A DNA stretch of 64,000 nucleotides from Micromonospora parathelypteridis. GTDB taxonomy: Bacteria > Actinomycetota > Actinomycetes > Mycobacteriales > Micromonosporaceae. Made by a program: the position numbers and the translations under genes. The notes under the pieces were generated by a model that worked only from the letters and a program-made list of their open reading frames with translations, was not told where the DNA came from and did not search any database. The stretch spans positions 2,108,001-2,172,000 of the forward strand of contig NZ_JACHDP010000001.1 in assembly GCF_014201145.1 (NCBI RefSeq), given 5' to 3'. Shown here one piece after another: positions 34,620 to 43,218 of this stretch (its first letter is position 1; every line of letters starts with the position of its first letter).

Positions 34620-35732
34620 TCAGCGGGCCGAGACCCGGGCCGATTCGAGGAGGTCGCGGCGGCCGGCAGCGAAGCGCTGGTAGACCTCCGCATAGCCGTA
34701 CGCCATCCGTTCGACCGAGAAGTTCTCCGCGACGTGCGCCACGCAGTCATCCGGGTCGAGTCGCTCCGCCGCGAGCAACGCCGCGGGTAACTCCTCCGGG
34801 CGCGCACAGACCAGCCCGGTCAGCCCAGGTCGGACCAGCTCCGGCACCGCACCCCGGTTGAGCGCCACCACCGGTGTCCCGGTCGCCATCGCCTCCAGCA
34901 TCACCATGCCGAACGGCTCATCCCACTGAATCGGCATGATCAGACAACGGGCGTCGACGAGCATCCGCAGCGTCTCCGCGCGGTCGGCGTTGAGCACGAC
35001 TGTCACGTTCTCGTCGACCAGCGGCGCGACGACCTGCTCGTAGTAACGGCGCTCGGCCGGCTCGTTGCACTTACCGGCCAGCAGTAGGGGCAGACCCGCC
35101 TCCCGGCACGCCTCGATGGCGACGTCCGGGCCCTTGTCCGGGCTGAACCGCGCCAACCACAGCACCGGCCCCCGGCCGGGTTCGGTCTTGCGCGGAAGGC
35201 CGCGGATGTCCAGCGCGTTGTGCACCGTGCCGGCCCAGGGCAGACCGGGGTTCAGCAGGCGCTGGGCGTGTGAGATCGCCACCAGGGCGACGTCCGAGTC
35301 GATCTCGCTGAGCACGTCGCCGTACTCCCCCACGGGGTTGCCGTGCACGGTCGCGACCGTCGGTACGGCCCGGCGGCCGGCGAGCAGCGGCCCGATCGTG
35401 GTGTGGTCGTGGATCACGTCGAAGTCGGCCGCCGTGATCAGCCGGTTCACCCGGGCCAGGTGGGCCAGCTCGGGCAGCGATTCGCCGAGCCGCTCGTACT
35501 GGACGTCGGGGACGGTGGAGACGAAGCCTTCGGCGGCGGTGCCGTGGTGGCTGCCGGCACCGAACAGCGTCACCGCGTGCCCGTGCCTGGTCAACGCGTC
35601 CACCAGGGCGGCGACGACCTGCTCAAGACCGCCGTAGCCGGGCGGCGGCACGGACAACCAGGGCGGAACCACCATCGCGATGCGCAAAGACCGCTCCGGA
35701 GGGCGGCCCGCAGGCGGATGGTTCACGGCCAC
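34620..35732 (-). CDS. GT4-family glycosyltransferase
   Basis: A 370-residue GT-B fold enzyme. The N-terminal domain has MVVPPWLSVPPPGYGGLEQVV and FDVIHDHT; the C-terminal domain has PVLWLARFSPDKGPDVAIEA and the donor-binding EPFGMVMLEAMATGTPVVALNRG, with the E-x7-E pattern. It transfers a hexose from a nucleotide sugar to an unknown acceptor, with retention expected for GT4. I chose GTG 35732 because GGGGGAGGACTC sits directly before it; a GTG at 35768 would add 12 residues. It is convergent with the kinase gene, 28 bp away. Confidence 0.87.
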   Translation of the reverse strand: MAVNHPPAGRPPERSLRIAMVVPPWLSVPPPGYGGLEQVVAALVDALTRHGHAVTLFGAGSHHGTAAEGFVSTVPDVQYERLGESLPELAHLARVNRLITAADFDVIHDHTTIGPLLAGRRAVPTVATVHGNPVGEYGDVLSEIDSDVALVAISHAQRLLNPGLPWAGTVHNALDIRGLPRKTEPGRGPVLWLARFSPDKGPDVAIEACREAGLPLLLAGKCNEPAERRYYEQVVAPLVDENVTVVLNADRAETLRMLVDARCLIMPIQWDEPFGMVMLEAMATGTPVVALNRGAVPELVRPGLTGLVCARPEELPAALLAAERLDPDDCVAHVAENFSVERMAYGYAEVYQRFAAGRRDLLESARVSAR

Positions 35733-35835
35733 GAGTCCTCCCCCGTTGATTCCCCGGTGCGGCGTCACCGCCGGCCGAGCGTGGTCGGCGGCGGGTTCCC
35801 TGTGGCGTCCCGGGTAAACCGGACAAGGCGGACGC

Positions 35836-36507
35836 TCACCCGCCGACGAGGAGTTGGTCGTGCACCACCCGCACCCCCGGCGCGCACCAGGCGACCCGCT
35901 CGACCTGGTCGCGTTCCCACCAGGACCGGACCACCCCGGCGAGGACCAGCGTGTCGCCGTCCACCTCGACGGTCACCCGCTCGGCACCCATCGTGCGTAC
36001 CAGCGCCCGCTGGACGTCCCGACGCAGCCGCTCGGCGACCGGTGGGGCCGACGGTCGTACCTCGATCAGGTTGGTGATCCCCCGGATGCCGTCGAGCCGG
36101 CGCAACTCCCCCTCGGCAGCGCGGCGCTGCCATCCGAACTCGACCTCCCCGCGCAGCATCAACCAGCCGTTGGCGACGGTCACGTCCAGCCGTTCGGAGG
36201 GCACGAAGCTGTCCCATTCCAGCGCGCGGGAGGCGGCGAGTGCAATCTCGCCGTCGGTACGCCCCGGCGTGCCGGAGAGCCGTACCTCGATCTCGTCAGC
36301 AACCGCCCGTACGCCTCGCACCCGTTGTGCACAGCGGGTCGCGGCCCAACTGCGAGCGGCACCGTCCACGAATCCGGTCAGGGTGACCACGCCCTCGTCG
36401 ACGGTCACGCCGATCTCATTCGGTCGCAGCCGGGCGTCCCAGGCCAGCTCCGCCAGGACGTCGCGTTGGATCCGCTGGTCGTCGCGGACATCCACCACCT
36501 CGGTCAT
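35836..36507 (-). CDS. Protein of three tandem BON domains
   Basis: A 223-residue soluble-looking protein built from three BON repeats: roughly residues 10-75 (IGVTVDEGVVTLTGFVD), 85-150 (LDVTVANGWLMLRGEVE) and 155-220 (VTVEVDGDTLVLAGVVR). BON domains bind phospholipid or polymer surfaces and are associated with envelope integrity, as in OsmY. It has no signal peptide, which is odd for an envelope protein. Start ATG 36507 has a GGGGGTGGG run upstream. It follows the pepD-like gene on the same strand but two hairpins separate them. Confidence 0.85.
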   Translation of the reverse strand: MTEVVDVRDDQRIQRDVLAELAWDARLRPNEIGVTVDEGVVTLTGFVDGAARSWAATRCAQRVRGVRAVADEIEVRLSGTPGRTDGEIALAASRALEWDSFVPSERLDVTVANGWLMLRGEVEFGWQRRAAEGELRRLDGIRGITNLIEVRPSAPPVAERLRRDVQRALVRTMGAERVTVEVDGDTLVLAGVVRSWWERDQVERVAWCAPGVRVVHDQLLVGG

Positions 36508-36569
36508 GGCACCCACCCCCGGTTCGATTGCCGAGACTCGCCCACCGAACCTGCCGGACAGACGGGTGA

Positions 36570-36600
36570 CGGCGGTTCACCCGATCCGGGTGAACCGCCG
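36570..36600. terminator. Perfect 13-bp hairpin between pepD-like and BON genes
   Basis: Arms CGGCGGTTCACCC and its complement with loop GATCC. Confidence 0.8.
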
Positions 36601-36615
36601 TCCGGGCGGAAAGAA

Positions 36616-36660
36616 GCGGCGGGTGACGGAGCCGACCCCCTCGGCCCCGCCACCCGCCGC
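36616..36660. terminator. Second hairpin after the pepD-like gene
   Basis: GCGGCGGGTG (36616-36625) pairs with CACCCGCCGC (36651-36660), with an inner GCCGA/TCGGC stem. It lies next to the stop at 36689 and probably terminates the two-component/protease operon. Confidence 0.75.
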
Positions 36661-36688
36661 CGGAGGGAGGAGCAGGTTCAGATATTGG

Positions 36689-38323
36689 TTAGGACGTCTC
36701 GGCGAGCGTCACGGTTGCCGACTTCTCGACACCGTTCCGCTTGAACTGCACCTCGACCCGGTCGCCGACCTTGCCGGCCTGCACCGCGCCGACCAGGTCG
36801 TCCGAATCGTTGACCAGCTTGTCGCCGAATCGGGTGACGACGTCGCCGCGCTGGAGCCCGGCCTTCTCAGCCGGGCTGCCCGCGGTGACCGACGCGACGA
36901 GCGCGCCGCCGCCCTCGGCCTGGTTGACGCCCACCCCGAGCGACGGGTGGCTGACCTTCTCGCCGCGCTGAAGCTTGCCCGCGACGTCCTTGGCCTTGTT
37001 GCTGGGGATGGCGAACCCAACGCCGATGTTGCCGGTGCTCTGCCCGGAGGTCGCGATGGCGGTGTTGACGCCGATCACCTCACCCCGGGTGTTGACCAGC
37101 GCGCCGCCGGAGTTGCCTGGGTTGATCGGCGCGTCGGTCTGCAGCAGACCGGAGATCGAGCTGACGGCCTGGCTCTGCTGGGTCGGGTCCTGCTGCTGGC
37201 CCTCGCCGGCCCGGATGGTGCGGTCCCGGGCGCTGAGGATGCCCGAGGTCACCGAACCCTGCAGGCCGAGCGGGCTGCCCAGGGCGAGCACCTGGTCGCC
37301 GACCTGCATGGCGTCGCTGTCGCCGAACTTGGCCGGCTTGAGGTCGGTGACCCCGTTGGCCTTGACCACGGCCAGGTCGGTCTTCGGGTCGGTGCCGATG
37401 ATCTTCGCCTGCGCGGTCTTGCCGTCGGCGAAGACCACCTGCACGGTGTCACCGCTGGCGGAGGCGACCACGTGGTTGTTGGTGAGCACGTAGCCGTCGG
37501 CGGTGAGCACCACGCCGGAGCCCTCGCCGCTGTCGGTGGCGATGGAGACGACGCTGTCCTGCACGGACGCGGCGATCTTCGGCAGGTCGGCGCTGTTGAG
37601 CACGGGCGCCGCGGAGTACGTGCGGGTGACGCCGCCGCTGTCGCCGTCCAGGGCGAGGGCGAGCGCCCCACCGGCCACGCCGGAGCCGAGCATCAGGGCG
37701 AACACCGCGACGCCGGCACCGGCGAACTTGGCGATCCGGCCCGGCCGGGGGCCGCTGCCGGGCGGCGCGACCTGCGGGCCCCACGGCGGGACCGGCTGAC
37801 CCGGGTGCTGTGGCTGACCTGGGTGCTGTGGCTGGCCCGCGTGCTGCGGGTAGTGCGACTGGCCCGGCTGCTGCGGGTACGCCGCGCCCGGCTGGCCCCC
37901 GCCGGCCCAGCCGGACTGCTGGCTCGCGTACCAGGGTGCGCCGGGGTACTGGCCGGCCGTCGGCTGCGGGTAGCCGGGCTGGCCGGGTGCCGGGTGCCCG
38001 GAGACCGGGTACGGCGGAGCGGACGGGGTGCTGGTCGGCGGCTCGTACCCGGTCGGCTGCGCGACGGTCGGCGGCTCGTACCCCGTCGGCTGGCCCGGGT
38101 GTGCGGCCGGCGCGCCGGCCACGGCGGGCGTGACGGCGGTGGCCTCGGTGTCGCTTGCGGTCGAAACGACCGGGGTGTCGCCGGTGGTCGGAACGACCGG
38201 GACGGGAGTGGTCGGGGAGTCGGACTGCGCGCGCTCGTCGCGCGGCAGCTCGGCGGTGGACTGCGACGGCTCGGCGTCGGTGGGGGCCGGCCGGCGCTGC
38301 GGGTCGGACTCGAACTCGGTCAT
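36689..38323 (-). CDS. pepD: Membrane-anchored S1C (HtrA-family) serine protease with PDZ domain, PepD-like
   Basis: 544 residues. A long Pro/Gly/Gln-rich cytoplasmic tail (about residues 1-190, with repeated GYPQP/HPGQP-type motifs) precedes one transmembrane helix (AGVAVFALMLGSGVAGGALALAL). A trypsin-like domain follows with the triad His in VLTNNHVVA, Asp in KTDLAVVK and Ser in GNSGGALV, and a C-terminal PDZ domain (GSPAEKAGLQRGDVVTRFG). It degrades or chaperones misfolded exported proteins. ATG 38323 has GGGAGAAGG upstream. It lies directly downstream of an MprA/MprB-like pair, the same order as mprA-mprB-pepD in mycobacteria. Confidence 0.88.
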   Translation of the reverse strand: MTEFESDPQRRPAPTDAEPSQSTAELPRDERAQSDSPTTPVPVVPTTGDTPVVSTASDTEATAVTPAVAGAPAAHPGQPTGYEPPTVAQPTGYEPPTSTPSAPPYPVSGHPAPGQPGYPQPTAGQYPGAPWYASQQSGWAGGGQPGAAYPQQPGQSHYPQHAGQPQHPGQPQHPGQPVPPWGPQVAPPGSGPRPGRIAKFAGAGVAVFALMLGSGVAGGALALALDGDSGGVTRTYSAAPVLNSADLPKIAASVQDSVVSIATDSGEGSGVVLTADGYVLTNNHVVASASGDTVQVVFADGKTAQAKIIGTDPKTDLAVVKANGVTDLKPAKFGDSDAMQVGDQVLALGSPLGLQGSVTSGILSARDRTIRAGEGQQQDPTQQSQAVSSISGLLQTDAPINPGNSGGALVNTRGEVIGVNTAIATSGQSTGNIGVGFAIPSNKAKDVAGKLQRGEKVSHPSLGVGVNQAEGGGALVASVTAGSPAEKAGLQRGDVVTRFGDKLVNDSDDLVGAVQAGKVGDRVEVQFKRNGVEKSATVTLAETS

Positions 38324-38387
38324 GCCACTACCTTCTCCCTGGGCACTGCAATCAAGCTGGAATCGTCCTGGAAGTTGGCTGAAAAAG

Positions 38388-39944
38388 TCACTCGCCCGCT
38401 CCCTCGATCTGTGGCAGCAGCGGCAGCCGGACCCGGAAGGTGGCCCCACCGCCGGGTGTCTCGGCCACCTCGACCGAGCCGTGGTGCGCGGCGACCAGCG
38501 CCGCCACGATGGCCAGGCCGAGGCCGGTGCCGGTGTTGCCATCGGCCCGCCGCGTACGCGCCGCGTCGGCCCGGTAGAACCGCTCGAAGACCCGTTCGGC
38601 CTGCTCCGCCGAGAGGCCGGGGCCGGTGTCGGCCACCTCCACGACGGCGAGGTCCCCCGGTTCGGCGCGCAACCGCACGCGGATCTCGGCGTCCGGCGGA
38701 GTGTGGGTCAGCGCGTTGGTGACCAGGTTGCCGATCACCTGGCGCAGCCGAGCGTCGTCAGCGGAGACGACGAGCGGACCCGACCCGGGCTCGATCTCCA
38801 ACTCGATCCGACGATCCGGTGCCATCACCCGCGCGGCCTGCACCGCGTCGGAGGCGAGCACCGGCAGCTCCACCGAAGTCAGCGAGAGCGGCCGTTCCCG
38901 GTCCAGGCGGGCGAGCAGCAGCAGGTCCTCCACCAGCAGCCCCATCCGGGACGCCTCGTCCTCGATGCGGCGCAGCAGGCCGGCGGTCTGCTCCGGCTCA
39001 CGCGCCGCGCCCTGCCGGTACAGCTCGGCGAAGCCGCGAATGGTGGTCAGCGGGGTCCGCAGCTCGTGCGAGGCGTCCGCGACGAACTGCCGCATCCGCT
39101 CCTCCGAGCGGATGGCCCGCGCCTCGGACGCCTGAGCGGCGACGGCCGCGTCGCGTGCGGCGCTCTCCGCCCAGCGCGCCGCGGACTCCGAGGCGGCTCT
39201 GGCGGTGAACGCCGCCTCGATCTGGGTGAGCATCGCGTTCAGCGCACGGGAGAGCCGGCCCAGTTCCGAGGTCGGATGCTCCTGCCCCTGCTCCGGGTCG
39301 GGCACCCGCTGGGTCAGGTCACCGCCGGCGATGGCGGCGGCCGTGCGTTCGATCTCCACCAGGGGTTTGAGGCTGGTCCGGACGATCGCCGCGCCCACCG
39401 AGGCCAGCAGGATCAGCACCGAACCGCCGACCAGCAGGTCGATCCAGACGAGCTGCTTCACCGCCCGGTCCACCTCGGTCAGCGGCTGACCCACGGCCAG
39501 CACCGAACCGTCCGGCTGTGCCGCGTAGTAGACCCGCCACCGGGTGTGGCCGTCGTGCGACACGACCGTCTTCGGCTCCCCCTCCGAGTCCTCGAAGCCG
39601 TCAACGCTCGTCGGGAAGCTCGGCAACTGCTCCGGGTCGAGGCTCTTGTAGTCGTAGATCGCGCGGTAGACCTGGGTCTCGTCGGCCAACGACACCACGT
39701 AGTCGCTGGGCAGCATCGCCCTGATCTCGCCGCTACGCAGCCCGGGGAGCGCCTGACCGAGACCCTGGGTGGCCGAGCGGACCTGCCCGTCCACCTGGCC
39801 CTCCAGGTAGTTGCGCAGGAAGTAGGCGGTCAGTGAGCTGATCACCAGCAGCGCGACGGCGACCAGCGCCAGCACCGAGGTGACCAGCTTGACCCGCAGC
39901 GGTACGCCCCGCACCCGCCCCTTCGCCTGCTGGACCGCGTTCAC
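38388..39944 (-). CDS. mprB: Sensor histidine kinase, MprB-like
   Basis: 518 residues. The N-terminal helix LVTSVLALVAVALLVISSLTAYFL and a second helix near residue 165 bracket an extracytoplasmic sensor domain. Then come HAMP (about 190-245), the phosphoacceptor His in DASHELRTPLTT and an ATPase with NLVTNALTHTP, DTGPGLS and GTGLGLAIV. It phosphorylates the response regulator encoded upstream. The GTG start overlaps that gene's stop by 4 bp. The protease downstream suggests the signal is envelope or protein-folding stress. Confidence 0.9.
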   Translation of the reverse strand: MNAVQQAKGRVRGVPLRVKLVTSVLALVAVALLVISSLTAYFLRNYLEGQVDGQVRSATQGLGQALPGLRSGEIRAMLPSDYVVSLADETQVYRAIYDYKSLDPEQLPSFPTSVDGFEDSEGEPKTVVSHDGHTRWRVYYAAQPDGSVLAVGQPLTEVDRAVKQLVWIDLLVGGSVLILLASVGAAIVRTSLKPLVEIERTAAAIAGGDLTQRVPDPEQGQEHPTSELGRLSRALNAMLTQIEAAFTARAASESAARWAESAARDAAVAAQASEARAIRSEERMRQFVADASHELRTPLTTIRGFAELYRQGAAREPEQTAGLLRRIEDEASRMGLLVEDLLLLARLDRERPLSLTSVELPVLASDAVQAARVMAPDRRIELEIEPGSGPLVVSADDARLRQVIGNLVTNALTHTPPDAEIRVRLRAEPGDLAVVEVADTGPGLSAEQAERVFERFYRADAARTRRADGNTGTGLGLAIVAALVAAHHGSVEVAETPGGGATFRVRLPLLPQIEGAGE

Positions 39945-40642
39945 GCCGCCGGCTTGCGCAGCACGTACCCGACGCCACGGAGGGTGTGGATCAGCCGGGG
40001 TTGGGTGGTGTCGACCTTGCGCCGCAGGTAGGAGATGTAGGACTCGACGATGTTGTCGTCACCGCGGAAGTCGTAGTTCCAGACGTGGTCGAGGATCTGC
40101 GCCTTGGACAGCACCCGGTTGGCGTTGAGCATCAGGTAGCGCAGCAGCTTGAACTCGGTCGGCGAGAGCTGCACACGCTGGCCGGCCCGGTGCACCTCGT
40201 GGGTCTCCTCGTCCAACTCCAGGTCGGCGAAGGTGAGCCGGGACGGGGTCTGCTCGCCGGTCGTGGTGCGGCGCAGCACGGCGCGGATCCGGGCGGTCAA
40301 CTCCTCCAGGCTGAACGGCTTGGTGACGTAGTCGTCACCGCCCAGGGTCAGCCCACGGATCTTGTCGTCGGTGGCGTCCCGAGCGGTCAGGAAGACCACC
40401 GGGGTACGGGTGCCGCCCTCGCGCAGCATCCGGATGACCTCGAAGCCGTCCAGGTCCGGAAGCATCACGTCGAGCACCACCAGGTCGGGCCGGTGGTCCT
40501 TGGCGGCGTTGAGCGCCGCGCTCCCACTGGTCGCGGTGGCCACGTCGAAGCCCGCGAACCGCAGGCTCGCGGAGAGCAGTTCGAGGATGTTGGGGTCGTC
40601 CTCGACGACGAGCAGTCGCGCCTCGGTCTGGGTAGCGGGCAT
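39941..40642 (-). CDS. mprA: OmpR-family response regulator, MprA-like
   Basis: 233 residues. The receiver domain has phospho-acceptor Asp58 in VVLDVMLPD, the acidic pair EDD at 14-16 and Lys in DYVTKPFSLEEL. The DNA-binding winged helix ends RLIHTLRGVGYVLRKPAA. I chose ATG 40642, which begins the receiver domain after 8 residues; an upstream GTG at 40708 would add 22 residues without homology. It is the first gene of the regulator-kinase-protease operon and probably regulates its own operon and pepD. Confidence 0.9.
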   Translation of the reverse strand: MPATQTEARLLVVEDDPNILELLSASLRFAGFDVATATSGSAALNAAKDHRPDLVVLDVMLPDLDGFEVIRMLREGGTRTPVVFLTARDATDDKIRGLTLGGDDYVTKPFSLEELTARIRAVLRRTTTGEQTPSRLTFADLELDEETHEVHRAGQRVQLSPTEFKLLRYLMLNANRVLSKAQILDHVWNYDFRGDDNIVESYISYLRRKVDTTQPRLIHTLRGVGYVLRKPAA

Positions 40643-40738
40643 GGGCCCATCATCGGTGACGTCACTGCGGCGGCGCTGGACGGTTGCTGCAAAAAAGCTG
40701 TGAGTCACCGGCCACGCGCCGCTCGGCGGCGACGCCGG

Positions 40739-41350
40739 TCAGCGCAACAGGCGGCGCAGCCCGTCCAGCGCGCCGTCGAGCAGCCGAATCGCGGTACGCA
40801 GCTGGGTGTCACTGAACTGCCGAGCGCGCACCAGCCGACCCACCTCGGTGGTGAACGCGGCCAGCCGCTGGTCGAACTCGTCGAGCAGTATGGCGTGCGG
40901 CCCGTTGGTCGGTGCCGGCCGGGACGGCGGCGCCGGGGTCTCCCACCGGGTACGCCGGGTCTGCCGGGTGGCTTCGGTGAGCTCCCGCTTGAGGTCGCGA
41001 ACCGAGCCGCGAACCTCGCTGCGGATCTCGCCGGCCAGGGTGGAGAGGTCCGCCACCGAGGCCGCAATGTCCGCCTCCAGCGCGGTCAGCTCGCCGGCCC
41101 GCTGGCGCAGCTCGTCACGGCCGGCGTCGGTGATGTCGTAGGTCTTGCGGCCACCGGCGGCGGTGTGGCTGACCAGCCCCTCGGCCTCCAACCGTTGCAG
41201 GCGGGGGTAGATGGTGCCGGCGCTGGGCGCGTAGAGCCCGAGGAACCGGTCCTCCAGCAGGCGGATCAGCTCGTAGCCGTGCTTCGGGCCGTCGTCGAGC
41301 AGCTTGAGCAGGTAGAGCCGGAGCCGCCCGTGGCTGAACACGGCGGTCAC
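40739..41350 (-). CDS. PadR-family transcriptional regulator
   Basis: A 203-residue regulator. The PadR winged helix spans about residues 5-80: YLLKLLDDGPKHGYELIRLLEDRFLGLYAPSAGTIYPRLQRLEAEGLV. A coiled-coil dimerisation region follows (LTALEADIAASVADLSTLAGEIRSEV), and the C-terminus extends beyond the usual length. The GTG start overlaps the stop of the DUF4097 gene by 4 bp. A palindrome between the -35 and -10 of the shared promoter (42225-42238) fits autoregulation. Confidence 0.88.
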   Translation of the reverse strand: MTAVFSHGRLRLYLLKLLDDGPKHGYELIRLLEDRFLGLYAPSAGTIYPRLQRLEAEGLVSHTAAGGRKTYDITDAGRDELRQRAGELTALEADIAASVADLSTLAGEIRSEVRGSVRDLKRELTEATRQTRRTRWETPAPPSRPAPTNGPHAILLDEFDQRLAAFTTEVGRLVRARQFSDTQLRTAIRLLDGALDGLRRLLR

Positions 41351-42171
41351 GGCAGCTCCTCCCCCTCGTCGTCGACCGGTCGGGCGAGCAGGGCGATGCT
41401 CCCCGAGGTCGCGGAAGCCCAGAGCTTACCTTCGCCGGCGCCGAGCACCCCCTCACTGCTGGGCAACGGGAACGTCGAGGTGCGGACCTGCGGGAAGCCA
41501 CTGGTGATCCGGCCCGAGGCGGTGTGCAGTTGGACGGCGAGGTCGCTGTCCTCACGGACCCGGACGGTGATGCTGCCCGAGATGGTGGTCAGCCGGATCT
41601 CGCTGCGCCGCGGATTGTCAAGGTCGCAGGTGATCGCGCCCGAGACGGTCTGCGCCCGCACCCGCTCGGCGGCGCTGTTGGCGAGGATCACCTCTCCGGA
41701 GACCGTCTCCAGAGTGAGGTCGCCACGTACGCCGAGCGCCTCCACCGGCCCCGAGGTGATCTTCGCGAAGGTGTTGCCGCGCAGGCCCATCAGGGTGATC
41801 TGACCGGCGGTGACGTGGACCGTCGTCTGCCGTCGCAGGCCGGAGGCGACCAGCGAGCCGGCGACCAGGCCCAGATCGGCGAGGACATCGGCGGGCACGG
41901 CGACGGAGACGTCCACCCGCGGGTAGCGGTGGATCATCCGGAACCAGCGCAGGACGTCCGACCAGCCCCGGCCGCGCTCCTGCCGGATGCTGAGCCGGCC
42001 GTCGGAGTGCTCGATCAGCACCGGTCGGCGACCGACCTGGGTGACGTCGATCCGGGTCGGACCGTCGGTCGCGACCACGTTGAGCCGTCCGCTCACCAGG
42101 CGGACGTCCAGCCGGGTGACCGGGCCGTCCATGGTGAGCCGCTGCGGGCTCTCGACCGTCCATCCGGCCAT
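41347..42171 (-). CDS. DUF4097 family (beta-helix adhesin-like) protein
   Basis: A 274-residue protein of short beta-strand repeats, for example GDLTLETVSGEVILANSA, VRAQTVSGAITCDL, RLTTISGSITVRV and LHTASGRITSG. This right-handed beta-helix pattern is the DUF4097/DUF4098 family. There is no signal peptide or membrane helix, so it is probably cytoplasmic or peripheral. The function is unknown; pairing with a PadR regulator is common. ATG 42171 has GAGGAGG 7 nt upstream. Confidence 0.82.
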   Translation of the reverse strand: MAGWTVESPQRLTMDGPVTRLDVRLVSGRLNVVATDGPTRIDVTQVGRRPVLIEHSDGRLSIRQERGRGWSDVLRWFRMIHRYPRVDVSVAVPADVLADLGLVAGSLVASGLRRQTTVHVTAGQITLMGLRGNTFAKITSGPVEALGVRGDLTLETVSGEVILANSAAERVRAQTVSGAITCDLDNPRRSEIRLTTISGSITVRVREDSDLAVQLHTASGRITSGFPQVRTSTFPLPSSEGVLGAGEGKLWASATSGSIALLARPVDDEGEELP

Positions 42172-42218
42172 GGCTGTCCTCCTCTCGACCACGCGCCGGA
42201 GCGCGCCTGACGAGGAGA

Positions 42219-42247
42219 CAGTAACGCGATACATCGCGACACTACAA
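42219..42247 (-). promoter_or_regulatory. Promoter with PadR-type operator for the DUF4097-padR operon
   Basis: Minus-strand -35 TTGTAG (42247-42242) and -10-like TTACTG (42224-42219) are separated by exactly 17 bp. Inside the spacer is the palindrome CGCGAT-AC-ATCGCG (42225-42238). A repressor bound there would block RNA polymerase. Confidence 0.6.
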
Positions 42248-42273
42248 AAGTGGCTGGTCGCTCCTCCCCTCGG

Positions 42274-43218
42274 TCAGGCCGCGAGGTCCAGTTCGCTACC
42301 GGAGGCGGCCGGCGTCGGCATCGGAACGACGGCCAGGGTCGCCGTGGGCGCCGGACGCTGCCGGGCCCGCGCCAGGGCACCCGCCGTGGGCAGCAGGTGT
42401 ACGGCCGACTCGGCGGCCCGGGCCAGCATCCGCCGGTCGGCATCACGGGCCGGGTGCAGCGCGGCGGCGATCGTCACCGACACCACCAACTCCCGCGCCG
42501 TGACCACCCTGACCACCGACCGCAGCAGGGTGTCCGCCCCGAGGAAGGCAGCAGCCGTGGTGGTCGTCCCGGTGGCCGTGCAGCGGTAGGCGAGTCGCAG
42601 GGGCACCACCGGGCTGCCCGTTTCGATGGCCGCCTGGAACATCGCGGGCCGGAAGCCGCCGCCGGGGCGGCAGTCGGCGGCACCATCACCAGCACACCAG
42701 GTCGTACCCTCCGGAAAGACCGCCACCGACCGCCCGGCGCGCAGCGTGTCCGCGACCCGGCCGACGGTGGTCGGCAGCGCCCGCGGCCGGGAGCGGTCCA
42801 CGAAGACCGTGCCCGCCGCCGCGGCCAGCAGGCCGAACACCGGCCAGGAGCGGATCTCCCGCTTCGCGACCATTCGGGTGGGCGCGACCGCCAGCACCGC
42901 GAGGATGTCCAGCCACGAGACGTGGTTGGCGACCAGCAGTGCCCGCCGCCGGGGCAGCCGCCCCCGGATCACCAGCCGTACGCCGAAGGCTCGGGCGGTG
43001 GCCCGGGCCCAGCCGCGCACCGCCGCCTGCCGTTCCCGGCTCGGGAGCACGGGCAGCAGCACCACCAGGCCGACCCCGGCCAGCAGCATGCCGGCCACCG
43101 CGACCAACCGGAGCACCCGGCGGGCCACCGACACCGTGGGCACGTCGCCGGCCGCCGGCAGGCAGTCGTCGTCGCAGCCCGACGAGGGCCGCCACAGGTC
43201 GTGCGGCGCGGCGGTCAC
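42274..43218 (-). CDS. 1-acyl-glycerol-3-phosphate / lyso-ornithine lipid acyltransferase (OlsA/PlsC-like)
   Basis: A 314-residue acyltransferase with the H-x4-D motif NHVSWLD, the substrate-binding FPEGTTW and an N-terminal membrane segment (VLRLVAVAGMLLAGVGLVVLLPVL). Its GTG overlaps the upstream N-acyltransferase stop by 4 bp (GTGA). In ornithine-lipid synthesis OlsB makes lyso-ornithine lipid and OlsA adds the second acyl chain; this gene order and family combination fits that pathway. A general PlsC role is the alternative. Confidence 0.82.
   Translation of the reverse strand: MTAAPHDLWRPSSGCDDDCLPAAGDVPTVSVARRVLRLVAVAGMLLAGVGLVVLLPVLPSRERQAAVRGWARATARAFGVRLVIRGRLPRRRALLVANHVSWLDILAVLAVAPTRMVAKREIRSWPVFGLLAAAAGTVFVDRSRPRALPTTVGRVADTLRAGRSVAVFPEGTTWCAGDGAADCRPGGGFRPAMFQAAIETGSPVVPLRLAYRCTATGTTTTAAAFLGADTLLRSVVRVVTARELVVSVTIAAALHPARDADRRMLARAAESAVHLLPTAGALARARQRPAPTATLAVVPMPTPAASGSELDLAA

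Noticed and set aside
40643..40708. Longer N-terminus for the MprA-like response regulator (GTG 40708)
   Set aside because: The extra 22 residues are not part of a receiver domain; the ATG at 40642 fits the family length.
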